Source: Multifurca ochricompacta
Taxonomy: Eukaryota > Basidiomycota > Agaricomycetes > Russulales > Russulaceae
Assembly: GCA_022496185.1 (NCBI GenBank)
Contig: WTXG01000003.1
Span: forward strand, 496,001 to 560,000
Length of the DNA: 64,000 bases
Direction: 5' to 3'
Shown here: piece after piece, positions 23,501 through 33,621 of the stretch
Layout of the letters: each line of letters opens with the position of its first letter
Numbering within the stretch: position 1 is the first letter of the stretch
Position numbers and translations under genes: made by a program
Notes under the pieces: generated by a model
Told to the model about the DNA's origin: nothing
The model's input: only the letters and a program-made list of their open reading frames with translations
The model's database searches: none

Positions 23501-23935
23501 TGGTTCGAAGTCTCTTGGAGAGAATCCCTGAGATCTACGCGATAGCCCACCACCCCGCGCCTCTGCAACAAAAAATCATAAAATGTCAGCGCAGTATCCG
23601 CAAAAGCAAAAGCTAGGTTGAACTGGATTATAAATCGAGTGAGCATATCCGAAAGCACAGATTTAAAAATTCGCAGAACCATATTGTAAGTTATATACGA
23701 ATCGGACATCACCGCCATACTCACCGCAAGGGAATCAGGCACAGCACGGAAAAGCAAGCACCAAGATGAATATTTAACGAGCTCTTCCAGAGACACCCCC
23801 GACGTGATCGGTGATGGCAGCATACAACAACAATGAGCGGGGAGGGAACTTGACCGAGCGGGCCGTTTTTCATTATTATCATCACCAACCAGCGCAAGCA
23901 CAATCATTGAGCCTCGGCAAGTTGTGCGATGTGCA
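20570..23935. other. 3.4-kb gene-poor region with simple repeats
   Basis: No frame here has a conserved motif. Notable content: a run of twelve G at about 20772-20783; an AAAT repeat near 21226-21242; and GGATA repeats near 21290-21305. At 22059-22443 three frames on both strands stay open, which reflects base composition; the minus frame is Ser/Arg/Thr-rich and could be a disordered exon. It separates the divergent BTB-like gene and DAD3, so it probably holds a long promoter for the former. No transposon ends, tRNA or CRISPR-like arrays found. Confidence 0.5.
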
Positions 23936-24357
23936 ATGGCCACCAGTGCAACTTCTAGCTGCCAAGTATTTTCCATCAATCCATATGAGAATCATCCCAG
24001 CTTAAGTCAAGTCGAGGCTGAAGTGCTCTGGGAATATGCCAAATTAAATCAACACATCAAGGACGTGCGTGCCACAGACTTCACCTCACTGTCAACTCAG
24101 TTGAACGTCCATTTCATCGCAGTTGGTCATCCAAACACGCTCTTTGAGCGATACGCCTGATGAAACCATGCTGACACGGCTTAGGATTTTGGAAAGGAAG
24201 ATGGGTTTGGTATTGACATTGGTACGTAAAATGCGCGTTACTTGAGCCTCTCTTAACAGACACATGCGCACAGTTCAAAGCCTCTGTGTGGGGGGTGGTA
24301 AATGAACAAACAATTTCAGCACACCCACAGGATGGTAGTTACAGTGATATACATTGA
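23936..24357 (+). CDS. DAD3: DASH complex subunit Dad3
   Basis: Dad3 is a small subunit of the DASH/Dam1 ring that couples kinetochores to spindle microtubules. Three exons (23936-24064, 24123-24221, 24274-24357; introns 58 and 52 bp, both phase 0) encode 103 residues. The family core is clear: NPYENHPSLSQVEAEVLWEY at about residues 15-34, then a coiled helix ending with RLRILERKMGLVLTLFKASV, the conserved Dad3 C-terminal helix. Only exon 1 forms a noticeable open frame, so the gene is easy to miss. Met 23936 is the first ATG in frame. It ends 54 bp from the convergent ARPC1 stop. Identification rests on both conserved blocks and the right size. Confidence 0.9.
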
Positions 24358-24411
24358 TGAGAGGGCTCGCATTCTGTTTAGTGACACTATTTATTACATA
24401 GTTCCTTGTCG

Positions 24412-25926
24412 TCAACCCACACGCAGCCCACTGAGCTTCGTCCCAAGCCCGCTGATGGTATTAACGTTCCATATCACAAGCTTCCCGTCCACACCGCTCG
24501 TGCTCACGCGAGTCACGGCACCGGGGGCGCCCTCATACTGGCGAATGGTCGTGATTGTGTTCTGGTGCACAGTGAACAACTCTGTGTCCGTTGCAAGTGA
24601 GGATCCGCCGCCTGGACTGCTGCCCAGTCCGCGCGAGTCCGCGTTGCGGAAAGTATTGAACGCAGCACTATTGAGGCGGCCCACCGGTGATGAGGCCGTC
24701 GATGCGCCACGCGCGCCGCTAGCTGACTTCGGTGCTGTAGTGTCATCAAGCGAGCCGACAGCCTGCCAACCGGATGGTCCACCACTGAAAAGTACTGGTT
24801 GACAGTCGTGGCCAGCAGCGACAATGGCGTCCTCGGAAGTCCACGTGAGCGTAACGTAGGGGAGCGAATTGAAACGGATAGTATAGATGGCAGGTCCGCC
24901 AGGATACACGACGCTTATCGTGCTGTCATGGCCTGCCGGAGTTTAAGTTAGCAAACCTTTTTTCCGGACAAAAATGGAGGGGTGGACAGTGACTTACTTG
25001 CAAAGGCGAGAGCGTCGCCAGAGGGGGAGAATCCAACGGAATGCACCCAACCACCCGAAGGGCTGGAATATTCACCCGACACGGTATTGAATGGGAGCTT
25101 CTCGCCCCACACGGAAGGAGGAGGTCTAACAACTAAACTTGAGGTCGTGTATATGGAGTGGCGCGACGAGGAGCTTACCTCTTGTCAACGTCTTTAATGT
25201 AGGCAGAGAACACGCGGGCCTTCATATCCGCGCTTCCTGCGGCGAGCAATACATTGTTCGGGTGCCAATCGACCGAAAGGACTGTGGAACGGATAGGCTT
25301 CTTGAGCTGTTTCGCTACCCACCAATTGTTGTCCGGGTCAAATGAACAGATGGCGATCGCCCTGTAACCAAGGGTTATTAACACATTTCCTAGCTTTGAG
25401 CAACACATGGTGGAGTACTCACCTTGCGCCACTAGCGACAGCAAATTTATCCTCGAACGGGCTCCAGCGAACAAAGGTAGCAGCACGGTTGATACGCAAC
25501 AACACAAGTGTCGGCTTCCAGATGGTACGCCCGGTGAGAGGGTCGGGTGTTTGTTGCCATACATAGGCGTTACGATCCTGTGAGGCAGTTACGATGCGGT
25601 TTGACTTTGGTGCCCAGTCGATGGAAGTAATGGTTTTATCATGCTGCGGCGGGGAAGCAGTTTCGATAAGTCCTGTTGAGAAGAAAGAAAAAATGTACCT
25701 CTGAAAGAGTCTCTACCGGTGTCCAATCTGCGCCACTGCGCGACAGAATTTGGACTTCATTCGTGTTCAAGCTGACAGCGACCTCTAAGATGCAGGATGA
25801 GTGAGTGAGATGGTCTGAGAGCTGAGAGCCGAGAGCTAATCTAAAGAACTAACGGGTGCGATCCGCGTTGAAAGAATGACTGGTGATAGGTGATTGAGAG
25901 ATATTATAAACTTCTGGGATGGCCAT
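24412..25926 (-). CDS. ARC40: Arp2/3 complex subunit 1 (ARPC1/Arc40), WD40 protein
   Basis: Seven-bladed WD40 subunit of the Arp2/3 actin-nucleation complex. ATG at 25926 ([20 protein letters not shown]). Blades can be followed in order: [12 protein letters not shown]; a second in the exon around 25690-25570; [20 protein letters not shown] with [70 protein letters not shown]; and finally [15 protein letters not shown]. The insertion between blades six and seven (Ser/Gly/Ala-rich, about 24590-24760) matches the position of the ARPC1 insert that contacts actin. At least four short introns. Stop at 24412-24414. Shares a 282-bp divergent promoter with VPS55. Confidence 0.95.
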
Positions 25927-26208
25927 GTTATCAGCGCAGAGGACGAGCAGTCAACTACTGCGTTTCAGTTGATTGTTATGATGGGATGGTGAAGGGATGG
26001 GGGTTGTGTGCACTAGAGACACGGCACAAGCATGTGATGACGGTCACGTGAGAAAAGTGAGCGGGAATACCCGAAATTGTGGCACGTGCACGAGTCCAGG
26101 GACCCACGCTTTGATGATCCTTGCACAGGGCGGCGCAGAGACTCCGCGATGCAGTGGAATTGGCTCTTCCCCTTCCCCTTCCCCTTCTCCTTCTCCAAGT
26201 ATAACAAC

Positions 26209-26804
26209 ATGGCCGCAGGTCTTAAAAGTATGTCTCAAATTTTTTGATATTCTGCGTATGTATTTTTTAATTAACAATACGCCATCTTTCAAGCCGTAAT
26301 CTTACTCTCATTCGTTCTCGCCGTGGGGTTCTTGATGATCATCCTTTCCTGTGCCCTTTGGTCAAATTGGTTGCCGCTCTTCGTTGGTGAGTGGCCTTCC
26401 GCAACCTCCCTATCTCCAAATCTTTCCTTTATTTATAATATCGTTCAACAGCGTTGACCTTCGTCGTCGCACCTCTCCCCAATGCCCTTTTCTCTCACTG
26501 CGGCGCTGATGACTTTTCTACCGATTATGGCGAGGGCTCCGGCCCCATCGACCTTGGCCGTTTCATCACCGCCTTTATCGTTGTCACAGGCTTTTCATTG
26601 CCGCTTGTACTCGCGCACTCGGAAATAATCAAGCCTGGCGCGAGTGTCATGTCCCTCATAGGTGGCGGGTGCGTCTGGCTATTCGGCCGCATTCATGCTT
26701 CCTCTGACAACGAGCGCTTACTCATCTCCGCATGCAGTCTCGTGTATGGGACTATTTTGGCCTATACAGCTGCCTTCAGACAAGACGATTCTGACTTCGA
26801 GTAG
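26209..26804 (+). CDS. VPS55: Vacuolar protein sorting protein 55 (Vps55/LEPROT family)
   Basis: Small endosomal membrane protein that acts with Vps68 in late-endosome to vacuole sorting. Exons 26209-26227, 26294-26386 and 26452-26804 (introns 66 and 65 bp, both phase 1) give 154 residues. Four hydrophobic helices: ILLSFVLAVGFLMIILSCAL, PLFVALTFVVAPLPNALF, ITAFIVVTGFSLPLVLAHS and SLVYGTILAYTAAF. The family blocks are present: WLPLFVALTFVVAPLPN and the stretch beginning TGFSLPLVLAHS. The leader just before ATG is CT-rich (26167-26196), a common basidiomycete translation-start context. Very secure. Confidence 0.95.
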
Positions 26805-27068
26805 TCCAACCGCAGTTTCGTCTACTGAGCGTCTGCGTGTATCAACTAGTGATGTGATGTGATACAATACAACTCTCCGCTTGCTTCCAACCGTGCTTTC
26901 CAACCTCTGACAGGCAGGCGCAGCCAGTCCAGTTTAGGTTTCCGCGGTTCCTACACCTAATCGAGGTTATCGCCTCTGCGCTGGCTCGTTGCTTAACTCA
27001 TCACGAATAGCCTCAGCAACGGTCTTTCAACAAGATGAATTGATACACCATTTCTCAGGAGCGTACAA

Positions 27069-30000
27069 CTACCGTGGGTTGTCTTCTCGTACGGCCACCT
27101 TCAGCGTTGCAGTTCCAATCACTGCATCTCCTGTCGCCGTGTTTACAGCCCGCGTATCCACCTGCACACGGAAGCGACCGCAGGCAACAAAACATAGTGG
27201 CGTCTCGAGCTCGCGCACTTCACCGGACTCGAGACGCCCGATTGGTATGTCCGTTAGCACACCCTCTTGGATGACGTGATCCGCTGGGTCAATTGCGGTG
27301 TCTGCCATTAAGACCAGCGGCTGGACTATACGTATTCAACGGGCCTCGTCATTAGCCGGGCAAGCAGGAATGTCAAAGGGGCTTTGCTTACAAGAGAGAT
27401 TCGCTATGCGCGCCCGGAGGTAGATGAAGTCGTAAGGCGCAGGATAATATGTCCCGCCTTTCCGCAAGATGGGCGACCGGCCCTCGCCGGTTTCGCCGTC
27501 ACGCCGGAACAAGTCCAGCTGTATGCGTACTGTTTCTGTGCGCAAAGTGTCAAGCATAGGAAGCGTTATCCGCTGCTGCCTCAACGATAATTCACCCGAC
27601 CGAGTACCACCCGCCTGTTTCCCGCGAAAGTGAGCACCGAAGAACTGCAGGCGACCACGCGGCAAAGACCGACCTCTCGCCAGCACCCGCGAACCCTTTT
27701 GAATAGCTCCTCTCGGTACCAGAAAAGTTCGCGCTGTAACTTGTATTCCTCCAAGGACAGCTTTGTTTTGTCGACCACAAACTGACGGTCCGACAACATG
27801 GGGATGGCCTGAGAAGTGATCTCTTCGGCTAGCTTGACTTTCTTGAGAGGTAACACCAACCTGTGGCCGAATCAGCTGTAGTTGACCAGATCAAAAGGCA
27901 GAAAAATCTCTGTACCGTGTCATGGCCCCTGGGGCTACAATGCAACTTGTTGATGCAGGTGAGGTGTCTATGGGAAAAATCTGAGGCAGAGGCCATCTTC
28001 TTGAGTATTTTCTTACCTTTCGGCATCCGCTCGAGAGTGACCTCAAATGGCAAACCATACGTATTTCGCACGTATATCGAAAAGAGACACCATCCCTCTT
28101 CTTCAACATCTCTGAATAGCATCTCCTTGTTCACTGGCGTCCCATCACTCTCGTAATCTCCTGATCTAAGTGGAAGGATGTCCATGTTGTGGCACTCGAG
28201 CATGTTATATACGGTGACGAGAACTGGGTATGAGATCTGGCGCGTGTGGAACGTTTCTGGGGGTTGGGAGAGGGTCGAATGACGTCGGTGGAGGTAGCCA
28301 TAAGAGATGAAGACGCTGCCGCTCGTGCTACCTCTCGTCAATGACAAGATAACTAAAGGTCACCATGCAGGGACGTACCACCCTACTTTTCCAGTACACG
28401 TAAGAGTAAGAGCCACCTTCCTCCCTGGGAGAATCTCAATATTTTCCTGGTCCTGATTCCATGAAAAAACGGGCCGGTTGATGAGCTGGTATTCCGTCTC
28501 GTACGCATCGTATATTGACAGATCTCCCTCAGCCAGGGCCGCCTGCGCAGGGGTGATCGTAGAGTCGTCAAACGATAGCCGCAGGAAGTCGATAGGTAGA
28601 TTTGAGATATTTTCCAGAGTAAGTCTGAGTGTAGACCTGCTAGACGTTAGCCACAGCAGCAGCCATGAATGCGCTCGGGCTAGTCGTACTTCTCGCCGTT
28701 GTACAGCATAACTGCGCCATGTGTCAGAGAGCTCCATCGTATGCGCAGCAAGGGCTGCTCAGGTACAACAGTACACTCCAAAAACTTCGGGATGGACCGC
28801 CTGCTCGACGAGGTCATTACAAGTGTGCTGTGCCTCTTGCCGGATTTTCCTGGTCGGCAGTCAAGGCCGCCATACTTGGTCCGCCCGGACTCGCATGCAA
28901 CGGCACTCCGCCGACGCAACCTGAACTCTTCTTCTTCGGCTGTCGCCAGTGGAAGAAAAAATTCACGCGAGGCACCACCAGGAGCCTGAGCGTGGCACCC
29001 CTTAACGATAAGGAGGCCATCCTCTAAAGGTTTTCCAGATAGCGTAACAGGATGGTACGAATTTGCTGGGATGGTCACAGATATGGGCTTTGTATCGAAG
29101 GCGACGCCTGAAGTGCTAAGGGCCCCATCTGTGGCTGCAATGGCTTGAGCGGGGAGTGGCTTACCTGAGGCTCAAGTCCTGAATCTCTAGGTCAAATACG
29201 AAGGGGTTATGTAATGTAAGTACGAATTCTAAAGGTTCATCTGTCACGACAAGGGTGCTTCCCTGTGAATAACCTATAAGAAAGAGGTGCGGTGAACAGC
29301 CATCATGACTGCCTCACCCTCGCAGTCACAGATTTCCTGGGATTATAGAGGAACGGACCGGTCATTTGCGATAATTTACTAGCGTCCCCTGGTCGCTGAG
29401 CGAGTATGGAGATGGGGTTTTCAACGAGTGATCTTGATGGGGGAGGTCTATCGGAGGTAATGTGAATATGCCTGTACGAGTATTTCCCGAAATCACGTAC
29501 TGAAGGAGTTCGATGCTGACTACTGGCCTCCCAGACCAATATCCTATCAAGCGCGTCTCGCCTCTCCGCCTTGCAGCAGTCAGCGCTTTATTAGCCGTGT
29601 AATACATGTGATACTGGTCATCGTCGCTAAGTGCCGTATACAATGACTTGAGTGCTGAAAGGGAGAACTGTGCCACAGACGGTGGATCTACACGACTGTT
29701 GGAAATGAGCAAACTCGCACCAGATCTACGCACCTGGTAGGGCTTCTGCGACTGCGAGAGCTTCTCGAATGATACCAATCTGGAGCTCTGGCCAGCCATA
29801 CGGGTTTTCCTGCAGGTCATCTGTATTAGCATCCTGAGGAACACTTCGCTCGTCTGGAGTCTTCCCGGAGGCAGAGTTCACAAACCCAACTGCTTCCAAA
29901 TCAATCCCATGCACCTCGCATATGTACTTGACGAGTTTGAGAACACTCTCGTTTCCCGCTGATCTTTCAATTCCCTTGACGGCAACGGCCCCCGAATCGC

Positions 30001-31841
30001 CAGACCCCCTGCCATTAACCATGATTCCAGAAGCAACCGTCAGGCCATTTTCCGCGCGTGCGCAGACCAGCAGGTCCATAATGCATCCAACCACTTCGCG
30101 CAGAATATATACCTCCTTACGATGATAACCCAACGAAGAATATAAATAGGCGATGGTCTCAAGGACGACAATGCGCTCGCGATGACCCAAGTGCAGGAGC
30201 CAAGGTCCATGAGCCTGTGCAATAACGCTTGCCATTTGCGAGCGCGTGATACCGGAGATAGAGGAGAGGCGGTCACGGTTGCCTGGCAAGTGTGAGTCAG
30301 GGTGTGAGAGTGTAGGAGGAACATATGGCGCAGGCCCCGGATGCATCAAGGCAGTGAAAGCAAGTGGGCCCCAACCTTTGGCAGCCCAAGTTGCAAATAA
30401 AAGGAAGCATAGGCGGAGGATTGCCACTGTATAGAGATATGCAAGCAGGTCATAACGTTGATCGGACTCAGATAGAGGCCCAGGTCTCGAGTAAAGTGAG
30501 ATTGCTTGGTCAAGCTTCTCAGAAATGTCACTCCAAGGCTCTCTGGATGCGCTGATAGAGGTTTGCTGTATTGTATGGTAAGTCCTATCAATGTGGAGAT
30601 TAAGGTGCCAGAACGCACAAAACCCTGCCCTGACCATGCCTCGAGCAGCGCAACAGTGGCCAAGCCTTCCAGGGCAGAGGCATACCACACAGGATCTGTA
30701 GCTGTCTTGAACAAAGCAACGGCTTCTGCATACCTAGCATCATCAATCAAATGCTGTATGCACCTAGGGTTGCTAAGCTACACGCACCAGACAGACGCAT
30801 CCTCTGTCCGCCCAGCAAGCATGAAGAAGTCTCCGAGTACTTTGAATAGTCTGCCATGGGAAGATGTGGCACCAATGAGACTTTGGCGCTTGCGTGTGAT
30901 GGGGACGTTGAGGGTGTTCTGACGAACCGACGCCATGGGTGATCCTGCACCGGCGGACGCGTTGCGTTTCATTCCAAGTATTGGAGTAGACCCTCTCCGT
31001 AAGGGGCCAGGTGAAAGCTCTGGCTGGCTGTTATGCGACGAGAGGCGCAACAAAGACTCGGGTTCATCATCTACAAGTGGTTGGGGGAAGTCTGCAAGGG
31101 ATGGCAGAGACGGGAACAACGACGCGTTCAGATATTCGTTGCCAAGAGAACTTTCCAAGGTGGTGAACTGAAAGATGCTCCTGATCAGAACACAGTTTAT
31201 GGTCGAAAAGCGAGGCAGCACGCACAATGGTAGAAAATTCAGCAAGGATATTCGAGCACAGGTCAGCGAGTAATGTCTCGATATTTTCCTTCTTGTTCCC
31301 CATCATACTTGGAATAATCACTAGCCCAGGAAGGTGGTCCCCAAGGTTGAGATTAGTGGTGCCGTCATTCTCCTCGAAGACAAAGCAACTCTTCGCAAGA
31401 GGGTAGATGGAATCAGGCGGAAACAGATCTTTCACTGCAGCATTAAATTCGGCGGTGATGGATGAGATGGAGTCTTTCTGCGAGCAGCTCGCAATCCCAA
31501 TGACCCCTAGTGAAAAATGAGATGGCCGGAAAAGAGACATGGCATAGTGCAAGGAAGGTGGGGGATGGGTTGGGAAGCAAAGGCGCAAATAGCCTTTGGA
31601 CTTGGGACTGGGCATGAATCGAGCTAGATAATTATAACTCAACGCGCAGGTCCTATGCAAGGAGGAATACGAGTGTTCCACCTTTCTCGTCCTTGGTACC
31701 TGGTGGAATATCACTAAGACGAATGTTCTCCAACGTTCGAATTTCAGCGGCCCATTGGTCAAATGTGCCTCTCGAAATGGAGCCCACCGGTATTAAAAGA
31801 ATGCGAAAGTGAGCAAGAGAAGCAAAGGTGTTATGTTCCAT
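27069..31841 (-). CDS. TRS120: TRAPP II complex subunit Trs120 (TRAPPC9)
   Basis: Large subunit of TRAPP II, the Golgi exchange factor for Ypt31/Rab11. ATG 31841; the N-terminus FASLAHFRILLIPVGSISRG followed by the SIRLxD-like NIRLSDIPPG is the family hallmark. Later blocks: FPTHPPPSLHYAMSLFRPSH, then GRLFKVLGDFFMLAGRTEDA, the TPR-like Trs120 core DPVWYASALEGLATVALLEA and SPGPLSES-type linkers, and Ig-like beta-rich segments through the C-terminal 40% (for example NLPIDFLRLSFDD and TPLCFVACGRFRVQVDTRAV). Stop near 27069. Many introns; the coding span of about 4.8 kb fits 1,200-1,400 residues. I traced the protein by blocks, not every join, and one-base errors inside it were not excluded. It converges with VPS55, 264 bp away. 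Confidence 0.88.
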
Positions 31842-31983
31842 TAGCCGACGACGACACAGATGAGAACGAGTTCGAGATCTGTTGGACGTTCGTTGGACAA
31901 GGATAAGGACCTGAGGAGGTCATAAACACATCATCATATCATATATCACATCATAACTCTTCCACCGCTCTCATCATCATATT

Positions 31984-32375
31984 ATGGTACGGCCTACCTT
32001 TCTTTCTTTTCCTTTCCTTAACTTCACATCCTCACCTCGATTAAAACAGACAGTTTCAGATAAAGTACTTGGTGCAGCCATGATGGCCACCGCCGCAACA
32101 ATATTCGCTTACTACACCACATGGGCCATTCTCGTTGTACGTGTCCCTGCATTAAAGACACTAGTAGCGCAGCTCTCTCATTCACTGAGGATACCTAGCC
32201 ATTCTTTGCCGCATCTAGTCCGATTCACGCATGGTTCCCACCACGAGAATGGGCAGTGCGCCTTCCTGCCTTCATTCTGGTTGTTGGTTTATCTGCTATT
32301 GGGGCATTCGTTGGATCAACTATTATTAAAGAAAACCAGAAGCGGGCGCAGAAAGTCAAGCTCCGGGCTGCATAA
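31984..32375 (+). CDS. DPM2: Dolichol-phosphate mannose synthase regulatory subunit Dpm2
   Basis: Small ER membrane protein that stabilises the DPM synthase catalytic subunit and so supports N-glycosylation, O-mannosylation and GPI anchors. The start codon is alone in exon 1 (31984-31986, ATG then gtacgg). A 63-bp intron follows, then 32050-32136 and, after a 62-bp intron, 32199-32375, for 88 residues. Two membrane helices: LGAAMMATAATIFAYYTTWA and AFILVVGLSAIGAFVGSTII. The lumenal link has HAWFPPREWAVRLPAF, and the end is basic (KENQKRAQKVKLRAA). The size and hairpin topology match Dpm2. A naive frame from 31984 reads through intron 1 and gives a false longer protein. Convergent with NTM1, 139 bp apart. 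Confidence 0.93.
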
Positions 32376-32514
32376 TACTTCATTCTGCACTGGCCTCCTT
32401 GCTATACATAGTCTTTCGAGCTACGGCTACTCTTTATCAGCGCAACGCCACTTATTCACACTGTTGTCCTGTCATCTCAGCGCATACCTGACAATCAATC
32501 TTCCGTTTACTAGC

Positions 32515-33549
32515 TCACACCTGTGACAGAAATAGAGACACCCACATTTTTACCATAAAAAGGCCCTTCGGCAATCCGTGCTGTACCTGCTCATGTAACA
32601 GACTCAGGCCAGTATCGCGGAAGACCTTCTTCCAATGCAAGTCGGATCTAGACGGCGCTTTCAAAGCTTGTAATTGGTTAACCCGCACGACAAGACATAC
32701 CGCGTAACGCTGGAGTCTTCTTCATCAAATTCCACCGCCGGGACGCTGCCTTCACCATCACTACATACATTCTCCTTCACGACAATGACGCCTGGACCCT
32801 CCTTGCGCAACGCGACTTGGCTGCGCTTGAGAAATGCCACGAGATCGACATCCCTCATGTACGCGAGGCACCATTGGCACCATATGACATCAAACCCTGA
32901 ATCGTCGTCAGGGAACGAGGGTGTATAGCCAACGCGACCAAGAAAGGTGGCAGTTTGCATAGGGTTAGCCGGATCACAGGCTTGAAGAGTACCCTGGAGG
33001 AAGGTCACGCTCTTGGAGCCATCTGCGATGCCCTTCCACTTCTGCCTCTGTAAAGGTAACTTGCTTTCATTCGTTGCGGGTGGTTCAATGGCACTGGCTC
33101 GCCCCCTGGAAAGCGCAGTTTGAATCAAAGACTCAACAGGTTCTAAGAGAACGACATCAGAGACAAGGTGTAGAAGGGTATCAGAAGTGACGCGTCCAAT
33201 GCCGGCTCCCACGTCGAGTGCACGGAAACGGCGTGGTTGAGTGGGTTTCAGTGGACGAGCGGCAGACGGTATTGTGGAGAGTTCTGGAAGGAGATATAGC
33301 AAGAATTTACGGGAGCCAAGAGATTCGACACGAGGAAGTGACTGGATGAGAATATCAAGTCAAGCTGATGAATTGTTGGGATGTATGAATGAGAGCGTAC
33401 ACCAGAGCCATAGCCCCCTGCCTCTATGAGTCCAAGAGATGTGAATTAGATGGACTAAAGTACATACCCAATACTCCATCGTATGTCGCACTTTGCTTTT
33501 CCCAATAAATTAAACTATCTTCTAACACTGGTTGTGAGTATAAAGCCAT
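32515..33549 (-). CDS. NTM1: Alpha-N-terminal protein methyltransferase (NTM1/METTL11 family)
   Basis: Methylates the alpha-amino group of Xaa-Pro-Lys N-termini, known on ribosomal proteins. Exons 33549-33468, 33423-33401 (23 nt), 33341-32701 and 32647-32515 join in phase to 292 residues. N-terminus SLIYWEKQSATYDGVLGG matches the family (W-x-x-x-x-A-T-x-x-G-V-L-G-G). The SAM-binding motif I is RALDVGAGIGRVTSDTLL; later blocks are VVLLEPVESLI, DVIWCQWCLAYM and GVIVVKENVCSDGEG. The C-terminal exon (SDLHWKKVFRDTGLSLLHEQ, then VQHGLPKGLFMVKMW) is reached only through the intron 32648-32700; without it the frame stops early. Shares a 72-bp divergent spacer with CSM3. Confidence 0.94.
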
Positions 33550-33621
33550 CGCGATCACAGTAACGTTTTTAAATTTAATTTATAACCATCACCACGTGCA
33601 TCGCAGCCTTAATCCTCCCTC
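33550..33621. promoter_or_regulatory. 72-bp bidirectional promoter with CACGTG between NTM1 and CSM3
   Basis: Only 72 bp separate the two divergent start codons. The spacer has a TTTAAATTTAATTTATAA A/T tract (33567-33584) and a palindromic E-box CACGTG at 33593-33598, the core site of basic helix-loop-helix factors such as Cbf1 and Pho4. The 5' UTRs must be very short or overlap. Role inferred from position. Confidence 0.5.

Noticed and set aside
23446..23979. 177-residue minus-strand open frame
   Set aside because: It overlaps DAD3 exon 1 on the opposite strand and shows no motif; hydrophobicity is irregular. Probably a chance frame.
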